Below, in pieces: positions 9,173 through 20,171 of a stretch of 64,000 nt of DNA (position 1 is its first letter; each line of letters begins with the position of its first letter). Made by a program: the position numbers and the translations under genes. Where the stretch lies: assembly GCA_050186725.1 (NCBI GenBank), contig JBFWYG010000004.1, positions 77,616 through 141,615 of the forward strand, read 5' to 3'. This DNA comes from JADJYF01 sp050186725. Lineage in GTDB: Bacteria; Pseudomonadota; Gammaproteobacteria; Ga0077536. The notes under the pieces were generated by a model. That model had not been told where the DNA came from. It saw nothing but the letters and a program-made list of their open reading frames with translations, and searched no databases.

Positions 9173-9272
9173 NNNNNNNNNNNNNNNNNNNNNNNNNNNN
9201 NNNNNNNNNNNNNNNNNNNNNNNNNNNNNNNNNNNNNNNNNNNNNNNNNNNNNNNNNNNNNNNNNNNNNNNN
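9173..9272. other. Assembly gap (100 N) between eda and glgP
   Basis: 100-N placeholder. It hides the 3' ends of two convergent genes (eda and glgP) and whatever terminator separates them. The flanks share no repeat. From family lengths at least about 250-300 bp should be missing. Confidence 0.95.
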
Positions 9273-11614
<2,342 letters not shown>

Positions 11615-11862
11615 GGCCTCTCCTGGCGAGGCCGCGCGAAGGCGCGGCGGGACTGGAAAGACGCTCAGCAAGATCCGTGCTGAAAAAATGCCCCGCACGA
11701 CGCGGTGTCACCGCGTCGTTTCGCACCAGCGTGGCGCTGATGCGCGTGCGCCGCACGGCGTTTGTGCGCACGCGGGACGCGGACCCGATTGCAATCCGCG
11801 CCGCGCGCCCCCATGTGACTCCCGCAAGCGCCGGTCCTCACCGGCGCGAGGAGACACGCCGC
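11615..11862. promoter_or_regulatory. Divergent glgP/lemA promoter region
   Basis: 248 bp between two divergent starts. It contains both ribosome-binding sites (AGGAGA for glgP, GAGGAG for lemA). No confident -10/-35 boxes or operators were identified. Confidence 0.4.
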
Positions 11863-12483
11863 ATGTCCAGACCCTGGCCTCTACTCTTGCTGCTGTTCCT
11901 GTCTCTAAGCCTGAGCGGCTGCGGCTACAACTCGCTGCAGAGCGCCGACGAGCAGGTCAAGGCCGCGTGGTCCGAGGTGCTGAACCAGTATCAGCGCCGC
12001 GCCGACCTGATCCCCAACCTGGTGAAGACGGTCAAGGCCTTCGCCGCGCAGGAAAAGGAGGTGCTGCTCGGCGTGACCGAGGCGCGCGCGCGGGTCGGCG
12101 CGATCCAGGCGACCCCGGAGTTGGTGGACAAGCCCGAGAGCTTCGCCCGCTTCCAGGCCGCGCAGGGCGAACTGTCCGGCGCGCTGTCGCGCCTCTTGGT
12201 GGTGGCGGAGAACTATCCCGAGCTCAAGTCCGACGCCAATTTCCGCGACCTGCAGGCGCAGCTGGAAGGCACGGAGAACCGCATCGCGGTCGCGCGCAAC
12301 CGCTACATCAAGGCGGTAGAGTCCTACAACGTCACGGTGCGCTCGTTCCCGACCAATCTCTTGGCGATGGCCTTCGGCTTTCCGGTCAAGGCCAACTTCA
12401 CCGTGGACAATGCTGCCGAGATCTCCAAGGCGCCGAGCGTCGATTTCGACGCCGCGCCCGCCGCGCAGGACGGCGCGCGCTGA
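11863..12483 (+). CDS. lemA: LemA family lipoprotein
   Basis: LemA-fold helical membrane-attached protein (206 aa). The N-terminus is a lipoprotein signal: MSRPW, a run of leucines, then the lipobox LSGC with Cys20 as the lipidated residue. The body has the LemA signature, with QVKAAWSEVLNQYQRR and DLIPNLVKTVK followed by a late FPTNLLAMAFGF segment. A GAGGAG ribosome-binding site precedes ATG 11863. It is the first gene of a lemA-TPM-TPM operon, a conserved arrangement in Proteobacteria whose function is undefined (envelope stress or protein quality control has been suggested for relatives). Confidence 0.9.
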   Translation: MSRPWPLLLLLFLSLSLSGCGYNSLQSADEQVKAAWSEVLNQYQRRADLIPNLVKTVKAFAAQEKEVLLGVTEARARVGAIQATPELVDKPESFARFQAAQGELSGALSRLLVVAENYPELKSDANFRDLQAQLEGTENRIAVARNRYIKAVESYNVTVRSFPTNLLAMAFGFPVKANFTVDNAAEISKAPSVDFDAAPAAQDGAR

Positions 12484-12487
12484 GGCC

Positions 12488-13342
12488 GTGATCGCGCTCC
12501 GCCTGCTGCCGCGCGCATTGCTCCTGGCCTGCGCGCTGCTGTGGAGCGCCGCCGCCTGGAGCGAGGTCGCCGTGCCGCCGCTCCATGCGCGCGTGACCGA
12601 TGTGACCGGCACGCTCGGCGCCAGCGAACAGGCGACGCTCGAGCAGCGCCTCGCGGATTTCGAACGGCAGAAGGGTGCGCAGCTCGCGGTGCTGATGGTA
12701 GCGAGCACCGCCCCCGAGACCATCGAGCAATATGGTCTGCGGGTCGCCGAGGCCTGGCGCATCGGTCGGGCCAAGGTCGACGACGGCGCTCTTCTGCTCA
12801 TCGCCAAGGACGACAGAGCGCTGCGCATCGAAGTGGGCTACGGCCTCGAAGGCGTGCTCACCGACGCGACCGCCAAGCGCATCATCAGTGAGTCCATCGT
12901 GCCGCGCTTTCGCCAGGGCGAGTTCTACGCCGGCATCAGCGACGGACTGTCGCGCATGATGACGGTCGTCGCGGGTGAAGCCCTGCCGCCGCCAACGGCG
13001 GAACGCGACGATGGCGCGGACGTCAGCCAGCACTTCGCGCTGCTGTTCATGCTGACCCTCATCGCGGGCGGGCTGCTGCGCGCGCTGTTCGGCCGGCTGC
13101 CGGGCGCCACGCTCACCGGCGGCCTGGTGGCGCTGGTCGCCTGGTTCCTGATCGGCGCCTTGAGCGTGGCGGCGCTGGCCGGGCTCGTGGCGCTGGTCTT
13201 CACGCTCGCGGGCGGCGCGCGCCTGATCGGTGGCCCGGGGATCGGCGGCTTCGGCGGAGGCGGTGGCTTCGGTGGACGGGGCGGCGGCTTCTCCGGCGGC
13301 GGCGGGAGCTTCGGCGGCGGCGGCGCGTCGGGGCGCTGGTGA
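12488..13342 (+). CDS. TPM-domain membrane protein with Gly-rich tail
   Basis: 284-aa TPM-domain (YgcG/Psb32-type) protein. A signal peptide (MIALRLLPRALLLACALLWS, cleavage near AWS) is followed by the TPM domain (about 35-150), with VTDVTGTLG, ALLLIAKDDRALRIEVGYGLEG and RFRQGEFYAGI. Two hydrophobic segments (about 175-195 and 205-235) and a long glycine/phenylalanine-rich tail come last, the standard YgcG layout. The domain would face the periplasm. The GTG start at 12488 lies 4 bp after the lemA stop and begins the signal peptide. The downstream TPM gene overlaps its stop codon. Confidence 0.85.
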   Translation: MIALRLLPRALLLACALLWSAAAWSEVAVPPLHARVTDVTGTLGASEQATLEQRLADFERQKGAQLAVLMVASTAPETIEQYGLRVAEAWRIGRAKVDDGALLLIAKDDRALRIEVGYGLEGVLTDATAKRIISESIVPRFRQGEFYAGISDGLSRMMTVVAGEALPPPTAERDDGADVSQHFALLFMLTLIAGGLLRALFGRLPGATLTGGLVALVAWFLIGALSVAALAGLVALVFTLAGGARLIGGPGIGGFGGGGGFGGRGGGFSGGGGSFGGGGASGRW

Positions 13343-13842
13343 TGTTCGAGTTCAAGCGCGTGCTGCGCCACCTGTGCACCGGCCGGGCTCAAGTTCGTCA
13401 CGCGTTTCCCGCCGCGACGCTCGCGGCCATCGAAAACGCGATACGCGCGTGCGAAGCGACGCACGCCGGTCAGCTGCGTTTCGCGGTGGAAGGCGGCCTG
13501 GACGGCTGGCCACTGCTGCGCGGCCTGCAGCCTCGCGAACGCGCGCTCGAGGTCTTCGCCGAGCTCGGCGTGTGGGACACCGAGCACAACAACGGCGTGC
13601 TGCTCTATCTCCTGCTGGCCGATCGCGACGTCGAGATAGTTGCCGACCGCGGCATCGGCGCGCGGGTGCCGCAGGCGGACTGGGAAGCGATCTGCCGACG
13701 CATGGAGAACGAATTCCGCGCCGGCCGCTTCGAGGCCGGCGCGCTGGCCGGCATCGCCGAGATCGGCCGGCTGCTGGCGCAGCACTTCCCCGCGCGCGGC
13801 ATCGCCCCGAACGAACTGAGCGACCGACCCGCGCTGCTGTAG
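13342..13842 (+). CDS. Second TPM-domain protein, cytoplasmic or soluble
   Basis: 166-aa TPM-domain protein without signal peptide or glycine tail. The pattern LRFAVEGGLDGW, HNNGVLLYLLLADRDVEIVADRGI and MENEFRAGRFEAGAL is shared with the preceding protein. ATG 13342 overlaps the stop of the upstream gene (TGATG), showing translational coupling. Such short TPM proteins are usual third members of lemA operons. Function is unknown. It converges with the flavin-dependent oxygenase gene. Confidence 0.82.
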   Translation: MFEFKRVLRHLCTGRAQVRHAFPAATLAAIENAIRACEATHAGQLRFAVEGGLDGWPLLRGLQPRERALEVFAELGVWDTEHNNGVLLYLLLADRDVEIVADRGIGARVPQADWEAICRRMENEFRAGRFEAGALAGIAEIGRLLAQHFPARGIAPNELSDRPALL

Positions 13843-13858
13843 CGCCTGAGAGTCGGCG

Positions 13859-15028
13859 TCAGTGGAACGCCATGACGGGCGCGCCCGTCTGCAACGCGAA
13901 GTTCGCCCAGGCCGGGTACACCGCCTCCACCGTGTTGCAGATGTGCGTGCCGGCGGTGCGCAGATCGCGCCAGTAGCGTTCGAGCGGCCGAGTGGTCCAG
14001 CAGGCGGCGGAGCCGGCGCGCGCGTACAGCTTGTCCATGGAGAACAGCACGCGCTGCACGGCACGCACCTGGTTGCGACGGAACTCGAGGCGCATGGCCT
14101 GCGTGACCCGGCCGCCGGCGACGATGTGCGCGGCGGTGTCGTGCAGCATGCTGTCGATGTGGGCGATGGCGGCGGCGAGATCGGCTTCCGCCTCGGCGAG
14201 CGCTTCCTGCTGGAAGGGATCGGTCTTGCCGACCACCATGCTGGCCGAGACGCGGGTCTTGAGGTACTCGCGATACTCGCTGAGCGCGCCCGCCGCGATA
14301 CCGAGCGTGGCCGAGGCGATGGCCGCGGAGAAGATGCAGGCGAAGGACTGCTGGTAGAGCGCGAGTCCGGCGCGCGCCTCGCCGTAGGCGCCTTCGCACA
14401 GCGGAAAGTGCGCGACGGTGCGGTAGTCGGGCACGAAGGCCTCGCGCACCCGCACGTTCTTGCTGCCGGTGCCGGACAGGCCCATCACGTGCCAGGAGTC
14501 GGGCACGATTTCGTAGTCGCCCCAGGGCAGGAAAAAATGCCGGTAGTGGGGCGGGTTGGCGATGCTGCCGTCGGCTTCCGGCACCAGGCCGCCGAGCACC
14601 ACCCAGCGGCAGTGATCGGTGCCGGTGGAGTACTGCCATTCGCCGTTCAGCACGTAGCCGCCGTCCACCCGGCGGGCCAACCCGCTCGGCGCATAGGGCG
14701 AAGCCACCCAGGTGTCGGGATCGCGGCCGTAGACCTCGTCCTGCAGGCGGCGGTCGACCAGCGCCATCTCCCAGGGATGCACGCCCACCACGCCCGCGAC
14801 CCAGCCGGCCGAAGGGTTGTACTGCGCGACCGCGCGCACCCAGCGCGCGAACGCGGTGGCAGGCAGGGCGTAGCCCTGGCTGTCCTCGGCCTGCAGGAGC
14901 CGCATGCCGCGCGATTCGCGCAGGATGCGCACCGTCTCGGCGGTCAGCATGCCGGCTTCGTCGCAGTGGGCGTGCTCGGCCTTGAGCGCGGCGGCGGCGG
15001 CGTGGATGTGCGCTTCCGTGGCGTGCAT
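13859..15028 (-). CDS. HsaA-like flavin-dependent oxygenase (acyl-CoA dehydrogenase fold)
   Basis: 389-aa group D flavin monooxygenase of the HsaA/Acyl-CoA_dh_2 type. It has the acyl-CoA dehydrogenase fold, but the GEWQYSTGTDHCRWVVLGG segment, the GLSGTGSKNVRV motif and the C-terminal RDLRTAGTHI are those of oxygenases that use reduced FMN to hydroxylate a phenol. HsaA converts 3-HSA to the catechol 3,4-DHSA in steroid degradation. It is the last gene of a minus-strand unit after an extradiol dioxygenase and a meta-cleavage hydrolase, with 10 bp to the hydrolase. No flavin reductase (HsaB) is in the unit, so the partner must be elsewhere. Substrate class is inferred from context. Confidence 0.8.
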   Translation of the reverse strand: MHATEAHIHAAAAALKAEHAHCDEAGMLTAETVRILRESRGMRLLQAEDSQGYALPATAFARWVRAVAQYNPSAGWVAGVVGVHPWEMALVDRRLQDEVYGRDPDTWVASPYAPSGLARRVDGGYVLNGEWQYSTGTDHCRWVVLGGLVPEADGSIANPPHYRHFFLPWGDYEIVPDSWHVMGLSGTGSKNVRVREAFVPDYRTVAHFPLCEGAYGEARAGLALYQQSFACIFSAAIASATLGIAAGALSEYREYLKTRVSASMVVGKTDPFQQEALAEAEADLAAAIAHIDSMLHDTAAHIVAGGRVTQAMRLEFRRNQVRAVQRVLFSMDKLYARAGSAACWTTRPLERYWRDLRTAGTHICNTVEAVYPAWANFALQTGAPVMAFH

Positions 15029-15038
15029 GGCGGCGTCC

Positions 15039-15881
15039 TCAGTGATGCTTCACGAAGTCGATCACAAGCCGGTTGAACTCGGCAACATGTTCGATCATCG
15101 CCCAGTGTCCGCAGCGGTTCATGAGCACCAGGCGCGAATCGGGAATGGCGGACACGAGCTGCAGCGAATGCTCGTAGTGCACCACGCGATCGTCGCGACC
15201 GTGGATGAGCAGCGTCGGCACCCTGACCTGCATGAGATCCTCCAGCGCCGCCATCTTCGGCACCGGCCAGCCCTTGGGCAGGCCGGCGAGGAAGTTGGCG
15301 AGATGCGCGGGCGTGGCATTGGCTGCCTCGGAGCGCTTGGCGCACAGTTCGTCGGTGACGAAGGCCTTGTCGAAGCACATGACCTCCACCAGCTTGCGCA
15401 TGGTGGCCGGCGTCGGGTTGCGATAGCCCTCGATCAGGATCTTGATGCCCTCGCTCGGCCCGTCACCGGCGCCGAACAGGCGCGGCAGGCGATTGGCCGG
15501 CGCGCCCATGGTGATCAGATGGCTCATGCGCGTGGGATGTTCGACCGCGGTGCGCAGCACCGTGCAGCCGCCCATGGAGTTGCCGATCATCGCGGCCTTC
15601 TCGATCCCGAGCGTGTCCATGAACTCGATCAGCGCCGCAACGTGATCGAGCTTGTCCACCGGGCAGGGATCGGACCCGCCCCAGCCGGGCATGTCGACCG
15701 CGAGCACGCGAAAGTGGCGCCCGAGTTCCTCCAGGTTGCCGGAGAAATTGCTCCAGCCCGAGGCGCCCACGCCCGAACCGTGCAGCATGATGACCGGGTC
15801 GCCGCTGCCGACCTCGTGGTAGTGGAGATTCCAGTTCGCCGTCCTGACGCGCCGGCTGCTGTCCTGCTGGGAAACGCTCAT
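15039..15881 (-). CDS. Meta-cleavage-product hydrolase (HsaD/BphD-like alpha/beta hydrolase)
   Basis: 280-aa alpha/beta hydrolase that should hydrolyse the C-C bond of a ring-cleavage product. The oxyanion HG is at 34-35, the nucleophile Ser102 sits in GNSMGG, the acid Asp230 in IHGRDD and the catalytic His259 in CGHW, a complete triad. The SGVGASGWSNF stretch after the oxyanion motif is typical of the BphD/HsaD subgroup. The gene lies between an extradiol dioxygenase (41 bp upstream) and an HsaA-like oxygenase (10 bp downstream), the expected order of use being oxygenase, dioxygenase, hydrolase. Related enzymes act on steroid, biphenyl or alkylphenol products. Confidence 0.88.
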   Translation of the reverse strand: MSVSQQDSSRRVRTANWNLHYHEVGSGDPVIMLHGSGVGASGWSNFSGNLEELGRHFRVLAVDMPGWGGSDPCPVDKLDHVAALIEFMDTLGIEKAAMIGNSMGGCTVLRTAVEHPTRMSHLITMGAPANRLPRLFGAGDGPSEGIKILIEGYRNPTPATMRKLVEVMCFDKAFVTDELCAKRSEAANATPAHLANFLAGLPKGWPVPKMAALEDLMQVRVPTLLIHGRDDRVVHYEHSLQLVSAIPDSRLVLMNRCGHWAMIEHVAEFNRLVIDFVKHH

Positions 15882-15922
15882 GCGAGATACTCCTAGACGC
15901 GCGCCAGGGCGCGCTGTGATGG

Positions 15923-16819
15923 TCAGGCTGCCGACTTGGCCGCGGCGGGCGGTCGATGCCCCCAGGTGCTCAGGCAGTCGTAGGTCACGACTTCCCAGCG
16001 CGCGTCGTCGTCGATCAGCCGGCCGCCCGCGCCGAACTCCAGGCAGAAGCCCGAGGGCGTGACGGCATAGAAGGAAAACATGCGATCGTTCGGGTGCGCG
16101 CCCAGCGACAGCGCGAGCGGCACGCCGGCATCCTGCACGCGATCATGCGCCTGGCCGACGTCGACGCTGTCCGCCACTTCGATCATGAAATGGTGGATGC
16201 GCTTCGGCGATGGCAGCGCGGCGAAGGCCAGCGTGTGGTGGCGTGGATTGCAGTGGGTGAAGACCGCGTCGACCACCATGCCGGGCGCGACTTCCTGGCG
16301 GATGTAGTCGCTGATGCGAAAGCCGATGGACTGGTAGAAGCCGAGCAGCGCGGCGCGGTCCTGCGTGGGCAGGAACGCGTGGCCGGCGCCGCCGGCATCG
16401 GTCACGAAGCGCGAGCGCAGGTGTGGCGACGAAAACGGCGCGGCGTCACGCGCGAGGCCGACGTAGAGTTCGACGCGGTTGCCCGCCGGGTCATGGGTCA
16501 CCACCATGCGCTCGACGCGCCGGCGGGCGGCGAGCGCGGCGTCGCCCTCGATCACCGCGTGGCCCGCGGCGCCAAGGGCGGCGCAGAGTTCGTCCAGCGA
16601 AGCCGCGCTGCCGCAGTCGAAACCGATGAAGGCGAGATCGTCGGCCGGCCCGTGTTCGAGCAGCATGCGATGCACGCGGTCGTCGAGACGCAGAGCAAGG
16701 CTCTGCCCCGGCTCACGCGCGCCGGGCACGAGCCCCAGCAGGTCCACCGCGAAGCGTTCCCAGGCCGCGAGGTCCGACACCTCGAAGCCGATGTATCCCA
16801 GTTCCGTGACCTGTCCCAT
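15923..16819 (-). CDS. Type I extradiol (catechol 2,3-) dioxygenase, HsaC/BphC-like
   Basis: 298-aa two-domain vicinal-oxygen-chelate dioxygenase that opens a catechol ring next to the hydroxyls with Fe(II) and O2. The ligand triad is visible as His147 (GGAGHAFL), His209 or His210 (IHHFMIEV) and Glu261 (FCLEFG), matching the H146/H210/E260 spacing of BphC. The N-terminal domain is the degenerate duplicate. It is the first gene of the HsaC-HsaD-HsaA-like unit and divergent from the EamA gene. Its preferred catechol cannot be read from sequence; two-ring or steroid-type catechols are plausible. Confidence 0.9.
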   Translation of the reverse strand: MGQVTELGYIGFEVSDLAAWERFAVDLLGLVPGAREPGQSLALRLDDRVHRMLLEHGPADDLAFIGFDCGSAASLDELCAALGAAGHAVIEGDAALAARRRVERMVVTHDPAGNRVELYVGLARDAAPFSSPHLRSRFVTDAGGAGHAFLPTQDRAALLGFYQSIGFRISDYIRQEVAPGMVVDAVFTHCNPRHHTLAFAALPSPKRIHHFMIEVADSVDVGQAHDRVQDAGVPLALSLGAHPNDRMFSFYAVTPSGFCLEFGAGGRLIDDDARWEVVTYDCLSTWGHRPPAAAKSAA

Positions 16820-17051
16820 GTTCGACCTCCCCTCGACTGCGCCCGGTCAGGGCGTCGGGCAAGATAGCCCAGGGCGCGCCGCCAACCAACCGCCGAGGGT
16901 GGCAATCCGCGCGCGCTTGATCACGATCATGCGGCGGCCGCGACGACAGCCTCCCGGCCTTGCAGTACCATGCCGGCCCCGGCGACGGGCGTGCGATGGC
17001 TGGCCCGGCGGCGCGCGCTCCGCGCGTATCAGGCTCGAGCGACCGCGCACC
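16820..17051. promoter_or_regulatory. Divergent promoter region of the meta-cleavage unit and EamA gene
   Basis: 232 bp between divergent starts. No coding potential with conserved features and no clear operator palindrome was found. Promoters for both units must lie here. Confidence 0.35.
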
Positions 17052-17915
17052 ATGGCTCCCCGTCATCTCGCCCTCATGATTTTCATCTGCGTGATCTGGG
17101 GCTACAACTTCGTCGCCGCCAAGGTCGGCGTGCGCGAACTGCCACCGCTCCTGTTCACCGGCCTGCGCTTCTCGATCATCGCCGTGGTGCTGCTGCCGTT
17201 CCTGAAGCCGGCGCCCGGCCGCATGCGCGACGTCTTCATCATCGCGATGTTCAACGGCGCGGTGCATTTCGGCCTGATGTTCATCGGCATCGCGCTCGCC
17301 GCGGCCTCGGTGGTGGCAGTGGTCGCGCAGCTGAACGTGCCCTTCGCCACGCTCCTGTCCATCGTGCTGCTCGGCGAAGTGGTGCGCCTGCGCCGCTGGG
17401 TGGGCATCGCGCTCACCATCCTCGGCGTGACCATCGTGAGTTTCGACCCGCACGTGTTCGACGAGCTGACCGGGGTCCTGTTCGCGGCCGGCGCGGCGCT
17501 GTCGGGCGCCATCGCCTCGGTGCGCATGCGAAGTCTCACCGGCGTCGGCATGTTCCAGCTGCAGGCCTGGACCGCGATCATCACCGCGCCGCTGCTGCTC
17601 GCCGCCAGCGCGCTGTTCGAGCACGACCAGTGGCAGCACATCCAGACCGCGGCGCCCATCACCTGGGCGGCGCTGCTCTTCACCACCATCGGCGCGAGCC
17701 TCATCGGCCACAACGCCTACTACTACCTGCTGCAGCGCTACGAAGTCTCGCTGGTCGCGCCGCTGTCGCTCATCTCGCCTATCTTGGGCGTCGTATTCGG
17801 CATCAGCATGCTGGGCGAACCCTTGAGCGTCCGCATCCTGCTCGGCGCACTGATTGCCTTTGGCGGCGTTGCGGTGCTGGCGCTGCCGGGCAGGCGCCCG
17901 CGCAAGGCGCTGTGA
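17052..17915 (+). CDS. EamA/RhaT-family (DMT) transporter
   Basis: 287-aa inner-membrane exporter or permease of the drug/metabolite transporter superfamily, with ten hydrophobic segments arranged as two EamA repeats. The first repeat begins LALMIFICVIWGYNFVAAKVG and the second contains GHNAYYYLLQRYEVS and ISPILGVVFGISMLGEP, both characteristic. ATG 17052 begins the first helix; longer in-frame readings upstream are Arg-rich and lie across the divergent promoter. Substrate unknown. It is divergent from the meta-cleavage unit and followed by a cluster of palindromic repeats. Confidence 0.88.
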   Translation: MAPRHLALMIFICVIWGYNFVAAKVGVRELPPLLFTGLRFSIIAVVLLPFLKPAPGRMRDVFIIAMFNGAVHFGLMFIGIALAAASVVAVVAQLNVPFATLLSIVLLGEVVRLRRWVGIALTILGVTIVSFDPHVFDELTGVLFAAGAALSGAIASVRMRSLTGVGMFQLQAWTAIITAPLLLAASALFEHDQWQHIQTAAPITWAALLFTTIGASLIGHNAYYYLLQRYEVSLVAPLSLISPILGVVFGISMLGEPLSVRILLGALIAFGGVAVLALPGRRPRKAL

Positions 17916-17944
17916 ACCGGGATCGCGCCTGACATGCCGTGCAT

Positions 17945-18085
17945 GGCCGATTGAAATCGGCCCTACAACGGCGCTGCGTTGTAGGGCGGGTTTCAACCCG
18001 CCATTCCCTGTAGGTCGGGTTTCAAGCCGACATTCCACGGCTATCGGCGCGCCGGCGCGAATGTCGGGCTGAAGCCCGACCTACA
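17945..18085. repeat. REP-like palindrome cluster A (four units)
   Basis: Four 22-bp hairpin units in an intergenic site: 17945-17966 (inverted), 17981-18002 (direct, GTAGGGCGGGTTTCAACCCGCC), 18010-18031 (direct, GTCGG variant) and 18063-18084 (inverted, GTCGGGC variant). All have GTAGG or CCTAC at the outer edge and a TTTCAA or TTGAAA type loop. The same family recurs at 34633, 43980 and 60485. The last unit ends 27 bp before the LLM gene start. Confidence 0.85.
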
Positions 18086-18111
18086 ATGCCAGGAAAGCGA
18101 GGAGCCCTCCC

Positions 18112-19182
18112 ATGGAACTCGGCATCTGCGTCGCGTCGAAGATCGACGATATCGACTACCTGGTACGGGCCGAGGCGCTCGGCTACACCCACGCCTGGAT
18201 TGCCGACAGCCACATGCTGTGGAGTGACCCTTACGCGGTGCTGGCGCTGGCGGCGACCCGCACCACGCGCCTGCGCTTGGGCACCGGCGTGGCGGTGGCC
18301 CCGACCCGCCCGGCGCCGGTCACCGCTGCCAGCATCGCCACCATCAATCGGCTCGCGCCAGGCCGCGTGTTCCTGGGCGTCGGCACCGGCAACACCGCGA
18401 TGCGCGTGATGGGCCACAAGCCCATGCCCATCGCCGAGTTCGACGCGTGGCTGACGACGGTGAAGCCGCTGCTGCGCGGCGCGGAGGCGGACTTCCAGTG
18501 GCGCGGCAAGACCCTGCCCATTCGCCACCTGATGCCCGACGCCGGCTTCGTCAACTTCGCCGATCCCATCCCGCTCTACGTGTCGGGCTTCGGGCCGCGC
18601 GCGCTGGGCCTCGTCGGCAAGCACGGCGACGGCGCGGTGCTGTCCATTCCACCCGACGCCAAGTACATGGCGGGCGTGTGGCGTCATATCGAACGCGGCG
18701 CCGAGGCGGCCGGCCGTAGCATCGACAGGCAAACCTTCCGCGCCGCGACGCTCACCACGCTGGTGGTGCTGAACCCGGGAGAAGCGCCCGACTCGGCGCG
18801 GGTGCGTCGCCTGTGCGGCGCCTTCGCCATGGCGTCCTTGCACTACACCTACGATCGCTGGCGTCAGACCGGGCAGCCGCCCGGCCAGGCGGTCGCCGAT
18901 CTGTGGCCCGACTTCTGCGCGCACATGGCGCGCTTCCCCGAAGAGCGCCGCCACCAGTTCGTGCATCGCGGCCACAACTGCTGGGTGGAGCCGGAGGAAG
19001 AGCGTTTCCTGACTCGCGAACTCATGACCTCGACCTGCATGATCGGCACCGCGAGCGAACTGGTCGACCGCCTCGGTGCACTGGCCGAGGCGGGCCTCGA
19101 CGAAGTCACGCTGCTGCCGCCGCTCGAGCCGCGCTACGAAGTGATCGAGCAGGTGGCGAGCGAGGTGTTGTCGCGGCTGTGA
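18112..19182 (+). CDS. Luciferase-like (LLM class) flavin or F420-dependent oxidoreductase
   Basis: 356-aa bacterial-luciferase-like TIM-barrel protein of the MER/LLM group. The N-terminal strand MELGICVASKIDD, TRLRLGTGVAV, RVFLGVGTGN and the C-terminal GTASELVDRL ... GLDEVTL segments are family markers. Members reduce or oxygenate substrates with F420H2 or FMNH2; no F420 biosynthesis gene is in this window, so cofactor use is open. AGGAG lies ahead of ATG 18112. It sits alone on the plus strand between a REP cluster and an AraC regulator that converges with it. Confidence 0.82.
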   Translation: MELGICVASKIDDIDYLVRAEALGYTHAWIADSHMLWSDPYAVLALAATRTTRLRLGTGVAVAPTRPAPVTAASIATINRLAPGRVFLGVGTGNTAMRVMGHKPMPIAEFDAWLTTVKPLLRGAEADFQWRGKTLPIRHLMPDAGFVNFADPIPLYVSGFGPRALGLVGKHGDGAVLSIPPDAKYMAGVWRHIERGAEAAGRSIDRQTFRAATLTTLVVLNPGEAPDSARVRRLCGAFAMASLHYTYDRWRQTGQPPGQAVADLWPDFCAHMARFPEERRHQFVHRGHNCWVEPEEERFLTRELMTSTCMIGTASELVDRLGALAEAGLDEVTLLPPLEPRYEVIEQVASEVLSRL

Positions 19183-19184
19183 GT

Positions 19185-20171
19185 TCAGTCCTCGTCGACG
19201 CCGAGCAGGCGGCGACGATACACCGCGGGCGTGCAGCCGGCGCGGCGCGTGAACGCGCGGGAGAAGGCCGCGGCGTCGTTGAAGCCCACGCTGCGCGCGA
19301 CCGCTTCCAGCTTGAGCGTCGGGTTGGCCAGCAGGGCATCCGTCAGTTCCCACACGATGGCATCGCGCAGCGCGCGGAAGTGCGTGCCTTCGCGTGCCAG
19401 GCGCCGGTTTAGCGTCGCTTCGCTCATGGCGAGTTCACGCGCCACCGCCGCGCGATCGCCCAGGCGACCGGCGGTCAGCGCCGCGCGCAGCAGCGCACTC
19501 ACCCTCGTCCTGCAGGACGCCTGGACGGCCCCGCGCGCGATTAGCGCCTCCGCCAGCTTCTCCATCTGCCGCGCGACCAGCGGGTTCGCAACTCGCGGCA
19601 CCATGTCGAGCGCGTCGCGGTGAAACAGGAGGCGGTCTTCGGCCTGGTCAAAGTACACGGCACAGCGGAACGCCTCGATGTACTCGTCGATGCGGGCCGG
19701 CTCGGCGTGTCGAAAATGCACCTCGGTGAGTGGCAGGGTGTCGCCTGCCGCCCCGTACAGCACACGACTGGTGGCGAGCAGGCTGTAATCGAGCAGGTGC
19801 CGATCCTGAGCCAGCGCAGGACGATCGAAGGCGAAGCGCAGCGCGCAGGTATGCGGCCCGAGCTCGAGGCTGATGCCGAGCGCGTCGATCAGCAGGCGAC
19901 TGAAGCGGCACACGTGATCGAACGCATCGCCCAGGCGGGCCGCCGACATGATGAGATGCACCAGCGCGCCGCGTGGCCGCACCTCGCGTGCCGCGTGCAG
20001 GCCCACCAGGGGATCGGCCAGGTCGCGCTCCGCGTCGCTGAACCAGGCGAGCGCGAGGGAGACCGGCACGCGCGCATCCTCGTCATCGCCTGCGCGGGTT
20101 GTCCAGGCCGCGGGCATCTCGGCAATGTAGCCGAGCGCGGCCAGGGCGGCGCGTAGTTCGGCCATCTCCAT
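19185..20171 (-). CDS. AraC-family regulator with N-terminal arabinose-binding-like domain
   Basis: Transcriptional regulator (about 328 aa from ATG 20171) of the AraC subgroup with an N-terminal effector domain of the OruR/ArgR-like Arabinose_bd type (DPLVGLHAAREVRPRG). The C-terminal HTH pair shows the typical MSEATLNRRLAREGTHFRALRD and AVARSVGFNDAAAFSRAFTRRAG segments. The frame stays open to 20348, but that would run through the start of the divergent oxygenase gene. ATG 20171 or 20165 gives the family length. It likely controls the divergent HsaA-like gene and perhaps neighbours. The effector is unknown. Confidence 0.85.
   Translation of the reverse strand: MEMAELRAALAALGYIAEMPAAWTTRAGDDEDARVPVSLALAWFSDAERDLADPLVGLHAAREVRPRGALVHLIMSAARLGDAFDHVCRFSRLLIDALGISLELGPHTCALRFAFDRPALAQDRHLLDYSLLATSRVLYGAAGDTLPLTEVHFRHAEPARIDEYIEAFRCAVYFDQAEDRLLFHRDALDMVPRVANPLVARQMEKLAEALIARGAVQASCRTRVSALLRAALTAGRLGDRAAVARELAMSEATLNRRLAREGTHFRALRDAIVWELTDALLANPTLKLEAVARSVGFNDAAAFSRAFTRRAGCTPAVYRRRLLGVDED

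Noticed and set aside
17945..18085. CRISPR array
   Set aside because: Units are palindromes in mixed orientation with irregular spacing and no cas genes.
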